A DNA stretch of 64,000 nt from Salinibacterium hongtaonis (lineage in GTDB: Bacteria > Actinomycetota > Actinomycetes > Actinomycetales > Microbacteriaceae), in NCBI RefSeq assembly GCF_003065485.1, contig NZ_CP026951.1, positions 1,240,001 to 1,304,000 on the forward strand, given 5' to 3'. The translations under genes were made by a program, and so were the position numbers. The notes under the pieces were generated by a model. That model was not told the origin of the DNA. It searched no databases and saw only the letters and a list, made by a program, of their open reading frames with translations. Of this stretch, positions 53,264 to 61,213 are shown piece after piece; the stretch's first letter is position 1, and each line of letters begins with the position of its first letter.

Positions 53264-54067
53264 TTGCGGATGCGCAGCCTGGTGATGCAGCATGGGGAGA
53301 TGACCCCTCAGCATCCGTGGACTCGATACGTCGCACTCGGCGACTCTTTTACCGAGGGAATAGGGGATCCCGAGCCCGGAAGTCCGGGAGGCAACCGGGG
53401 CTGGGCCGATCGAGTTGCCGAGACCCTGGCGTTGGGAACCGAGAACTTCTCCTATGCGAACCTCGCGATTCGGGGACGTCTGCTTCAGCAGATCGTCGAC
53501 GAGCAGGTCGAACCGGCACTCGAGTTAAAGCCGGATCTCGTCTCACTCTCTGCCGGCGGCAACGACATCATCCGACCGAATACCGACCCCGATGAGGTGG
53601 CAGCGCGGCTTGAGCTTGCCGTGGAGCGCCTGCGCCGGGACGGTGCAGCCATCGTTCTGTTTACGGGGCCAGACATCGGTATGACCCCTGTCATGAAGCG
53701 CATCAGGGGAAAGGTGGCCATCTTCAACGAGAACGTTCGCGCCGTCGCCCACCGGCACGACGCCGTTGTCGTAGACATGTGGGCGCTTAGCGAGCTTCGG
53801 GACCCCCGCATGTGGGATGCCGATCGCCTGCACTTCTCCCCCGTCGGACACCAGACCATCGCGATGGCCGTGCTCGATGCCCTCGGAGTGCCTCACGAAT
53901 TGGAACCCTTTACGGCGGAGCCGCTCCCCGTGCGGCCGTGGCGCACGGCGCGAGCAGACGACATCGTGTGGGCGCGTGAGTACTTTGTGCCCTGGGTGGT
54001 GCGGCGCATTCGCCACCGGTCCTCCGGTGACGGCATAACAGCAAAGCGCCCCGGCTTCGACGCTTAG
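53264..54067 (+). CDS. SGNH/GDSL hydrolase
   Basis: 267 residues at the outer limit. Block I YVALGDSFTEGIGD with catalytic Ser, block III SAGGNDI, and block V DRLHFSPVGHQ with catalytic His. No signal peptide, so probably cytoplasmic esterase/lipase-like. In-frame starts at 53264, 53285 and 53300 (MTPQHPW) are possible; conserved sequence begins at the last. It is convergent with the desaturase gene, with a long hairpin between. Confidence 0.88.
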   Translation: MRMRSLVMQHGEMTPQHPWTRYVALGDSFTEGIGDPEPGSPGGNRGWADRVAETLALGTENFSYANLAIRGRLLQQIVDEQVEPALELKPDLVSLSAGGNDIIRPNTDPDEVAARLELAVERLRRDGAAIVLFTGPDIGMTPVMKRIRGKVAIFNENVRAVAHRHDAVVVDMWALSELRDPRMWDADRLHFSPVGHQTIAMAVLDALGVPHELEPFTAEPLPVRPWRTARADDIVWAREYFVPWVVRRIRHRSSGDGITAKRPGFDA

Positions 54068-54085
54068 CGTCGATACCGGGGCGCT
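54045..54085. terminator. compound hairpin between convergent hydrolase and desaturase genes
   Basis: Outer stem AGCGCCCCGG/CCGGGGCGCT and inner stem TCGACGC/GCGTCGA (loop TTA) form one long near-continuous hairpin overlapping the hydrolase stop codon. It could terminate both transcripts. Confidence 0.7.
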
Positions 54086-54099
54086 CAGAGCGCTTCGTA

Positions 54100-55203
54100 C
54101 TAGCGACCGAACTGCGCGGCAGCCGGGCAATCGAAAGGATCGCCGCCCGAGGCAAGCCCCACCTTGTTCAGGTATTCGATCACGATCTTGTACGACTGGA
54201 TCAGCGAGGTCTCGGTGAAGGGAATGTTGTGCGCTGCACAGTATTCCTTGGCGATCTCGTTTGCCTTGCGGAGGGCAGGGCGAGGCATGTTCGGGAACAG
54301 GTGGTGCTCGATCTGGTAGTTGAGCCCGCCCATGAAAGTGTCCATGAACCAGCCACCCTTGATGTTGCGAGACGTGAGCACCTGGCGACGCAGAAAGTCG
54401 ACCTTGCTGTCGTGAGGCAGAACCGGCATGCCCTTGTGGTTGGGGGCGAATGACGCTCCCATGTACACGCCGAACACGGCCATCTGCACACCGATGAAGG
54501 CAAAAGCCAAGCCGAGTGGCAAGAAGAGAAAGACGACCGTGAGGTATGCGGCCATGCGGGTCGTGAGCATAACGATCTCGACCCAGCGTTCCTGCACCTT
54601 GCCGCGACCGAAGACGGTCTTGAAGCCGTGGATGTGAAGGTTGATGCCTTCGAGCATGAGGGCGGGAAAGAACAGGTAGCCCTGGCGCTTGAGCAGCCAG
54701 GCGTAGAGGCCTTTGGTCTTTGCGGCGTCGGCCTCTTGGAACACGATGAAGTCCGGCTCGATGTCGGGGTCTTTGCCCACGACATTGGGGTTGGCATGGT
54801 GGCGGGAATGTTTGGTCATCCACCACTGGTAGCTGATTCCCACAAACGCGTTGGCGAGCGTGCGACCAACCATGTCGTTGACCTTGCCGGAGGTAAAGAT
54901 CTGGCGGTGCGAAGCTTCGTGAGCCAAGAAGGCATACTGCGTGAGGATGATCCCAAGGGCGGCAGCCATGAGCAGCTGGAACCAGCTGTCCCCCAGAAGG
55001 ATGAAACCGGTGATTACTCCGCCGAGCGCCAGCGTGATTCCGGCGAACATCGCGTAATAGAAACCTGTGCGGCGGCGGAGAAGACCGGCATCGCGCACTG
55101 TGTTGAGAAGCGATGAGTATTCAGTCGTCGGGCTCTTACGATCCCCACCGGGCCGAGTGCGCGTGAAGGTTACGACGGGCTGCGCTACGGACGATTGGTC
55201 CAC
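54100..55203 (-). CDS. membrane fatty acid desaturase
   Basis: About 367 residues. Three histidine boxes are intact: HEASH (95-99), HSRHH (132-136) and QIEHH near residue 300, with two TM hairpins. This is an acyl-lipid or acyl-CoA desaturase, relevant to membrane fluidity and cold adaptation. GTG at 55203 is preferred for GAGGA four nt upstream; the frame is open to 55275. An AT-rich palindrome lies upstream. Confidence 0.92.
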   Translation of the reverse strand: MDQSSVAQPVVTFTRTRPGGDRKSPTTEYSSLLNTVRDAGLLRRRTGFYYAMFAGITLALGGVITGFILLGDSWFQLLMAAALGIILTQYAFLAHEASHRQIFTSGKVNDMVGRTLANAFVGISYQWWMTKHSRHHANPNVVGKDPDIEPDFIVFQEADAAKTKGLYAWLLKRQGYLFFPALMLEGINLHIHGFKTVFGRGKVQERWVEIVMLTTRMAAYLTVVFLFLPLGLAFAFIGVQMAVFGVYMGASFAPNHKGMPVLPHDSKVDFLRRQVLTSRNIKGGWFMDTFMGGLNYQIEHHLFPNMPRPALRKANEIAKEYCAAHNIPFTETSLIQSYKIVIEYLNKVGLASGGDPFDCPAAAQFGR

Positions 55204-55336
55204 TCTTTCCTCGATTCTGGTGACTTCCCAGTCGGTTGGAGATGAAGCGAATGCTGCAACGGATAGAGGAGACACTACGGCAGAGGACTGGGCGAAACAT
55301 CGTTAGCCACGCACTTCCGGCATATTCCCAGATTTA

Positions 55337-55358
55337 TATATGCTATATAAAGCATATA
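55337..55358. promoter_or_regulatory. AT-rich palindrome upstream of the desaturase gene
   Basis: TATATGCT-ATATAA-AGCATATA, a perfect 8-bp inverted repeat, in a strikingly AT-rich island between the carboxypeptidase stop (55365) and the desaturase start. It could be the desaturase promoter and a regulator site. Confidence 0.6.
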
Positions 55359-55364
55359 AGGCGG

Positions 55365-56591
55365 TCAGGAAAAGACCAGCGCCGGGTTGCCGAGACGCCA
55401 TGCTGCGCCGGGATCCTCGAGATCGCCCTCAAGCACCAGTGGCACCTTGACCACCTGCGAGCCGACGGTGAAGGTGACCGTACCCACGGAAGACGCGTTG
55501 CCGGCAGTGGTCACCGAATCTGCCTCGACGCTGAAAGAAATGGGCGTTCCGCCCCACACGACAGTTTTGGCGGTCGATGCCGCGACTGCCGTCGCGGTAT
55601 CACCCCACTCTGTGCCGTAGCGGGCGAACTCGTCTCCTTCGGTGGCAAGAGTTATCTCGGTGAAGCCAGCCTGCACGGTGCGGACGAGCTCCATGATCTG
55701 GGGGTTCTGCACGGAGTGGAGAGCGCCGCCGAGCGCTACACCGATGATCGTGATGGTCGCGCCTCCCACCACGAAGTCGGAGGAGAAAAGCAGGCACGCT
55801 CCGGCCTCGGGGAGGGTGCCGGTCTTGATGCCGTCAATGCCAAGGGAGCCGAGAATCTTGTTGGAGTTCTCCAGTAGACCGGCCGTCGGCAGGGTCACTG
55901 CGGGGGTCGAGACGATTTCAGCGACAACGGGGTGGGAAAGCGCGAGGCGGCCGAGTTCCACCAGGTCGGCAACGGTGCTCGTGTTGCGCGGGTCCAGGCC
56001 GGTGGGTTCGGTCACCGTAGTCTCGGCCAGCCCGTTTTTGGTGAGCCACTCCCCTGCGGCCTCGACAAAGGCTTTCTCTGAGCCGAAGGCCCAGATGGCA
56101 AGCGAGGTGGCGTAGTTAGCAGCAGAGGGAATGAGGCTCGCCTGAAGGGTCTCGTACTGCGTCAGAACGAGACCGCTCCTCACCGGTTTTACGGTCGCCT
56201 GCGCTGCCTGGTAACTGCCGTAGAGCGCAACATCCTGTTTGGTGAACGTGATGTCAGGGCCACTCTGGCCGAGGTCGAGGGGGTGCGCATCCAGGATCGT
56301 CAAGGCGCCGACAACCTTGGTCAGACTCGCCATGGGCAGCGCCTCGGTGGAGCCCGCCGACGCGAGCATGCCCGGGTATCCCAGAGCTGCGACACCCACC
56401 GCCGTGCTCTGCGGCCAGGCAAGCTCCGCTGAGGGAACTACGGGAGCATCCGTCTCGACCACAACGGCGGCGGTAGGCGACAGCGGTGCCAGCAAGGTCA
56501 TGGGGAGGTAAGCACCAGCGATGAGCACAACCGCGGCGCTCCCGAATACGGCCAGTCTGCGTCGTCGGTAGGTGTGGGATGTTACAGGCAC
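55365..56591 (-). CDS. D-alanyl-D-alanine carboxypeptidase (S11, DacA-like)
   Basis: 408 residues. N-terminal anchor (about 13-35), then the SxxK motif MASLTK (Ser89, Lys92), an SxN-like segment PSAANYATS, and KTG in DGIKTGTLPEAG. It trims peptidoglycan stem peptides. The second motif reads S-A-A-N rather than S-x-N, which is unusual. The desaturase follows after 162 bp on the same strand. Confidence 0.88.
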   Translation of the reverse strand: MPVTSHTYRRRRLAVFGSAAVVLIAGAYLPMTLLAPLSPTAAVVVETDAPVVPSAELAWPQSTAVGVAALGYPGMLASAGSTEALPMASLTKVVGALTILDAHPLDLGQSGPDITFTKQDVALYGSYQAAQATVKPVRSGLVLTQYETLQASLIPSAANYATSLAIWAFGSEKAFVEAAGEWLTKNGLAETTVTEPTGLDPRNTSTVADLVELGRLALSHPVVAEIVSTPAVTLPTAGLLENSNKILGSLGIDGIKTGTLPEAGACLLFSSDFVVGGATITIIGVALGGALHSVQNPQIMELVRTVQAGFTEITLATEGDEFARYGTEWGDTATAVAASTAKTVVWGGTPISFSVEADSVTTAGNASSVGTVTFTVGSQVVKVPLVLEGDLEDPGAAWRLGNPALVFS

Positions 56592-56601
56592 ACGGTCGAT
56601 T

Positions 56602-57432
56602 CTAGGAGGCGGCTGGAGGCGAGGATGTACGGCGCGGCCGAAGCTCCCACAGTGCTACCGCACTAGCTGCCGCCACGTTGAGGGAATCGACGCCCCGCGA
56701 CATGGGAATAGTGACGACGGTATCTGCGGCGGCGATCGCTGCCCGGCTCAGGCCATCGCCCTCGGAGCCCATCACGATGGCAAGGCGCTCGGGAGCCGCC
56801 GCCGAAAACTCGTCAAGCGGCACCGCTCCGTCTTCGAGAGCCAGGGCGGCAATATGGAACCCGCGGGCCGAGAGCATCTGTCGCGCTTCTGGCCACTCGG
56901 GTAGGCGAGTCCACGGCACCTGGAGCACAGCTCCCATGCTCACGCGAACACTGCGGCGATAGAACGGGTCCGCGCACCGAGGCGTGATCAGCACCGCATC
57001 GGCGCCCAGGCCAGCGACTGCACGAAAGATGGCGCCAACATTGGTGTGATCGGCGAGATCCTCAAGAACGACTACCCGGCGGGCGTCGGCGATCAACTCG
57101 TCGACGGGCACAAGCGCCGGTCGATGCATCGATGCCAGTGCTCCGCGATGCAGGCTGAACCCCGTGAGAGAGCTGAGTACGTCGTCGTCGCCCACGAACA
57201 CTGGAACATCGAACTGCTCGGCCAGGTGCTCGACCTCGGGTAGCCATTTCTCGAGCACCAGGAACGACCGAGGGCGATGACCCGCCGCTATGGCCCTCTG
57301 GATCACCTTGGACGACTCGGCGATATAGAGCCCACCGGCGGGTTCCGAAAGCCGCCTCAGCACGACATCGGTGAGTCGTGCGTAGTCGTCGAGCCCCGGG
57401 GCAGTGAGGTCACTCACGCGAATAACCGGCAT
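56602..57432 (-). CDS. SpoU (TrmH) family RNA methyltransferase
   Basis: About 276 residues. N-terminal substrate-binding region, then the knotted SPOUT core: VVLEDLADHTNVGAIFRAVAGLGADAVLI, ERLAIVMGSEGDGLS and IPMSRGVDSLNVAAASAVAL. Likely 2'-O-methylates rRNA or tRNA. Start ATG at 57432; the open frame to 57591 is not coding. The carboxypeptidase gene follows after 10 bp on the same strand. Confidence 0.92.
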   Translation of the reverse strand: MPVIRVSDLTAPGLDDYARLTDVVLRRLSEPAGGLYIAESSKVIQRAIAAGHRPRSFLVLEKWLPEVEHLAEQFDVPVFVGDDDVLSSLTGFSLHRGALASMHRPALVPVDELIADARRVVVLEDLADHTNVGAIFRAVAGLGADAVLITPRCADPFYRRSVRVSMGAVLQVPWTRLPEWPEARQMLSARGFHIAALALEDGAVPLDEFSAAAPERLAIVMGSEGDGLSRAAIAAADTVVTIPMSRGVDSLNVAAASAVALWELRPRRTSSPPAAS

Positions 57433-57560
57433 CGTTCGTCTCCTCCGCGCCCAGGATGCTGTGAAGGGCACCCGAGGAACATATCCGATACCCGCAACCG
57501 TTAAAGTGTGAGAAGGCTGCAGCGCACGGCGGCGGACCTGTTGAAACGCAAGGAGATCCC

Positions 57561-58418
57561 ATGCCGGAGAACGTCGCGGTGACCACCGCATCCGGTGCTC
57601 CTACACGAGAAGCCATGGATGCTTTCGTCACGATCGTGCGCGGCGGCACGCTGGCTGTCCTCACGGGCGCTGGCATGAGCACCGACTCCGGTATTCCTGA
57701 CTACCGCGGCGAGGGCGCGCCAGCGCGCACCCCCATGACGTACTCGCAGTTTCTCGAAAGCGCGGAGTATCGCAAGCGGTACTGGGCGGGTAGCCATCTA
57801 GGGTGGCGGGCGTTTTCGGCGGCCCGACCCAACGGCGGGCACCGTGCCTTGGCAACGCTTGAAGAGCACGGAATCACCAACGGGGTCGTTACGCAGAACG
57901 TGGACGGGCTTCACGTTGCCGCCGGATCCACCAAAGTTGTCGACCTGCATGGATCGATGGATCGCGTTCGGTGCCTCGACTGTGGGCAGTACTTTGCGCG
58001 GTCTGCAGTCGCAGAATCTCTGGAGGCTGCGAACCCCTGGCTCACGTCTGTGGACGCTGGCGCCCTGGGCCCCGACGGCGATGCAACGCCCCAGGCACTT
58101 CACGACTTCGTCGTTCCCACCTGCACTGTCTGCGGTGGCATACTCAAGCCGGATGTGGTGTTCTTTGGCGAGTTTGTTCCCGTCGAGCGATTCGCCGAGG
58201 CCAGAGCGCTGGTCCGCTCCGCTGATGCGCTGCTCATCGCCGGCTCGTCTCTCGTCGTCAATTCCGGCATCAGGCTGCTGGAGGTCGCTCTCCGAGGCAA
58301 ATCACCGGTTGTCATCGTCAATCGCGGGGTTACTAAAGGCGATACGAGGGCAACCCTCAAAATCGATGCGGGCACGACCGACACCCTCGAAGAGCTCACC
58401 AGGCGGCTGGTGTCATGA
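57561..58418 (+). CDS. NAD-dependent protein deacylase (SIR2 family)
   Basis: 285 residues. GAGMSTDSGIPDYRG NAD loop, TQNVDGLH, catalytic His in DLHGSM, zinc cysteines in CLDC and CTVC, and VFFGE. It removes acyl groups from lysines. The stop overlaps the next start by 4 nt, so it is coupled to the phosphatase gene. Confidence 0.93.
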   Translation: MPENVAVTTASGAPTREAMDAFVTIVRGGTLAVLTGAGMSTDSGIPDYRGEGAPARTPMTYSQFLESAEYRKRYWAGSHLGWRAFSAARPNGGHRALATLEEHGITNGVVTQNVDGLHVAAGSTKVVDLHGSMDRVRCLDCGQYFARSAVAESLEAANPWLTSVDAGALGPDGDATPQALHDFVVPTCTVCGGILKPDVVFFGEFVPVERFAEARALVRSADALLIAGSSLVVNSGIRLLEVALRGKSPVVIVNRGVTKGDTRATLKIDAGTTDTLEELTRRLVS

Positions 58419-59047
58419 CCTCCCTCTACCTGATTCGGCATGGCGAAACCGATTGGAATAAGACCCGTCGCATCCAGGGTCGTTCCGACATTCCTCTCAA
58501 CGAAACAGGGCGTCGTCAAGCGCTCCGTGCCGCTGCGCAGCTTGCGGGGCACCACTGGGATCACATCGTCGCAAGCCCCCTGAGTCGAGCGCGAGAGACG
58601 GCCCAGATCATCGCTCACGAACTCGGCCTGGCCGAGCCGATCGTGATTCCCGAGCTTGTCGAGCGTAACTACGGGCAAGCCGAGGGACTGACCCGCACGG
58701 AGCTCGACGCTCGGTTTCCCGAAGAATCTGCTGTTCCCGGCAGAGAGTCTCGGTTCGAGGTCGCCGGCCGTGCGATCCCCGCGCTGATTTCTCTGGGCGA
58801 GGAGTTCACGAACGGCAGCGTTCTCGCCGTGACCCATGGCGGGCTCATTCGCTCAGTTCTCATGGCACTGCAGCCCGAGGACGGCCTGCATCACACCGAG
58901 CCGATAACCAACGGCTCCGTTCACACGTTGCGCTACGACAACGCCGGATTGACCCTGGTCGGCTTCGACGACGTGTCGTTCGCTGGTCGCAAGAAGTCAG
59001 ATATTAGGCGCCAGAATGCGGTAGAGCGTCGCGAGGCGACGACGTAG
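58415..59047 (+). CDS. histidine phosphatase family protein
   Basis: 210 residues, with LIRHGETDWN, SPLSRARETA, ERNYGQAEG and THGGLIRSV. A phosphoglycerate-mutase-like phosphatase of unknown substrate. It overlaps the convergent glycosyltransferase gene by 44 bp at the 3' ends. Confidence 0.92.
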   Translation: MTSLYLIRHGETDWNKTRRIQGRSDIPLNETGRRQALRAAAQLAGHHWDHIVASPLSRARETAQIIAHELGLAEPIVIPELVERNYGQAEGLTRTELDARFPEESAVPGRESRFEVAGRAIPALISLGEEFTNGSVLAVTHGGLIRSVLMALQPEDGLHHTEPITNGSVHTLRYDNAGLTLVGFDDVSFAGRKKSDIRRQNAVERREATT

Positions 59048-60173
59048 ACCTGCCGGTGGGATTCTCTGCGGTCGGGGCACCCGTTACTGGAGCATCCCCT
59101 ACCGGAGCAGTATCTCCCGTGAGGCGGCGAGCGAGTTCATAGAGTCGCCGCGCCGATTCCTGCCAGCTGAAGTCTGCCGCGTGGGCGACTCCGAGTTCGG
59201 ATCGCTTGCTCCACTCCCCCGGCTCTTCGAGCGTCAGAATTGCGGCGGCCAACGCCGATGGGTCATCTGGATCGAAAAACAGGGCAGCGTCTCCGCCTAC
59301 CTCGTGAAACACCGGGATATCGCTGACAACGATGGGAGTTCCGGCCGCCTGAGCCTCGACGAGAGGGATTCCGAACCCCTCATCGCGCGAGGCGGAAACG
59401 AGGGCAGTCGCCGAGCTCAGCGCTGCGCTGTACTCAGCGTCGCTCACGCCGCCGTGAAAAACGAGGGAATCGGCTGGGGCGATGTTCGTGAGCCGCGCGC
59501 GATCATTGTCGCTTCCCCTGCTCAATAGGTGCAGCGTGTATCCGGGAAGTTCGTGCAGGGCGCGCGCTATCGTCTCCACGTTCTTATACGGCATGAATGA
59601 GCCCATGTAGACGAGTTCCCGACCGGTGGGCTGCTTACGGCGGGGCGGCTCCGCTGGCGGGCGAACGGCGCTGCGCACAACCGTGAGATCCCGGTCGGTG
59701 AGTTTTGCCTCATGGATTTCGTCACGGGTGGTGAAGGAACCGGTGACCACTGCATCCGCCCGGCGAAGCAGCATCCGGATGGGCAGATAACTCAGGTGGT
59801 AGACCCGCCATCCGGCACGCACCGCCCAGGAGAAGTCGCGGGGCGGTGTGGGGCTGCGGTAGTAGATCAGGTCGTGCAAGGTCAGGATGAGGGGATACTT
59901 GCGGCCGACCGAGCCCATGGTCTGCATAGGGCTGAAGACAACGTCTGGCCTGACCTTGTTGACCGTAAGAGAGACCCACGGCTCGCGAAGGCTCGTTGGC
60001 GTGACCCCCATGATCCAGGGCAGATCTGGCAGCATCGCGAGTTGGCGCCGGTCGCTGATGAGCATCGTCACATCTGCGAGCTTGGCAAGCTCGGTTACGA
60101 GTTCTGCCGTGTAACGGCTAATTCCGTCATGACGCTCGAACCGCGTATAACGGCAATCGAAGACAAGCTTCAC
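59004..60173 (-). CDS. glycosyltransferase family 4 (GT-B)
   Basis: 389 residues. The GT-B fold is seen from the N-terminus (FDCRYTRFERHDGISRYTAEL) and the nucleotide-sugar region GREL VYMGSFMPYKNVETI, and SRDEGFGIPLVEAQAAGTPI with the conserved Glu. Acceptor unknown; may act on cell-wall or exopolysaccharide. It is followed upstream by an alpha/beta hydrolase on the same strand, 3 bp apart. Confidence 0.9.
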   Translation of the reverse strand: MKLVFDCRYTRFERHDGISRYTAELVTELAKLADVTMLISDRRQLAMLPDLPWIMGVTPTSLREPWVSLTVNKVRPDVVFSPMQTMGSVGRKYPLILTLHDLIYYRSPTPPRDFSWAVRAGWRVYHLSYLPIRMLLRRADAVVTGSFTTRDEIHEAKLTDRDLTVVRSAVRPPAEPPRRKQPTGRELVYMGSFMPYKNVETIARALHELPGYTLHLLSRGSDNDRARLTNIAPADSLVFHGGVSDAEYSAALSSATALVSASRDEGFGIPLVEAQAAGTPIVVSDIPVFHEVGGDAALFFDPDDPSALAAAILTLEEPGEWSKRSELGVAHAADFSWQESARRLYELARRLTGDTAPVGDAPVTGAPTAENPTGRSTSSPRDALPHSGA

Positions 60174-60176
60174 GGG

Positions 60177-61064
60177 CTAGGAATCGCCGAGAAAGTCGGC
60201 GATCGCACGGGCCGCCTCGGCGGGCTGCTCATAGTGGATAAGGTGGCCGACGTTCTCCAGGACCACGAGCGAGGCGGTGGGTATTGCCGCAGAAAGGGCG
60301 CGGTTCGCCGAAAGCGGAGTGATGTCGTCCCTGTCGGCCGCTATAAGCAGAGTGGGCACGGAGATGCCGTTGGCGAATTCACCAACGCTGCGCGTGACCG
60401 ACGCCTCAAAGCCCTCGAGGATGCTGCGCTTGGAGGCAAACCTGCTGAAATAGCTGTGGTGCTGGCTGTGGACCCACGCGCGCAGCGCCTTGTCCCTGGT
60501 CTTGACGAGGGCGATGCTCATCCCCCGCACGATCAGCCAAGAGCCGAGAAAGGCTCTGGCCGCGCGTTCTGGCAAGAAGCGTGCCGAGCGGTAGAACCCC
60601 ACGGTGAGGGCAGTCGCAAACGGCCGAGGGCCTTTGAGCCCAGGAATTGCGATGGGGTTAACGAGAATCAGCCGGGGGGTCTTGAGGCCCCTCGCCACGG
60701 CCGCGGCCGTGATAATCGATCCGAAGGAGTGTCCGAGGATGACTGCCGTTCCCTCAACCCCAAGCACGGTAACGAACTCCCGCAACCAGCGGACGTAGCC
60801 GTCGATGTCATGAGGCCCGTCGAGCTCGTCGGACTCCCCAAAGCCGGGCAGGTCGGGGGCGATGAATCGCGCGTCGGGCAACTGGGCCACGATCGGTTCG
60901 AGCCCGTGGTGCTCGCCACGGTAGCCGTGGACGAGCACGACCGTGACGGCAGCGTCATCCGGCCCATAGGTCCAGTAGCGGGTTCGTCGACCGAGCACGC
61001 TGATCTCAGCATCGCTCTGCGGGGTGCGCGCGAGCTGGTCGGCATAGGGAGAGGCGGTATTCAT
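60177..61064 (-). CDS. alpha/beta hydrolase
   Basis: About 295 residues. Catalytic Ser in LGHSFGSIITA, oxyanion HGYRG, acid in AADRDDITPL and His in ENVGHLIHYE. Substrate unknown. ATG at 61064 (MNTASPYAD). Upstream of the glycosyltransferase, likely one operon. Confidence 0.88.
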   Translation of the reverse strand: MNTASPYADQLARTPQSDAEISVLGRRTRYWTYGPDDAAVTVVLVHGYRGEHHGLEPIVAQLPDARFIAPDLPGFGESDELDGPHDIDGYVRWLREFVTVLGVEGTAVILGHSFGSIITAAAVARGLKTPRLILVNPIAIPGLKGPRPFATALTVGFYRSARFLPERAARAFLGSWLIVRGMSIALVKTRDKALRAWVHSQHHSYFSRFASKRSILEGFEASVTRSVGEFANGISVPTLLIAADRDDITPLSANRALSAAIPTASLVVLENVGHLIHYEQPAEAARAIADFLGDS

Positions 61065-61213
61065 CGGACTCAGTCTAGGCAAAGCGCGCTGGGTGCATTC
61101 GCGCGCGATTATCACGATGGAGTTAGCTTGTGCGTCAGCGGTTTCACACCTTACCGAGCAGACAGCGACTTAGACTCGCTGCGAGGGACCATGCAGTTCC
61201 CGAAAGGAGCCAC

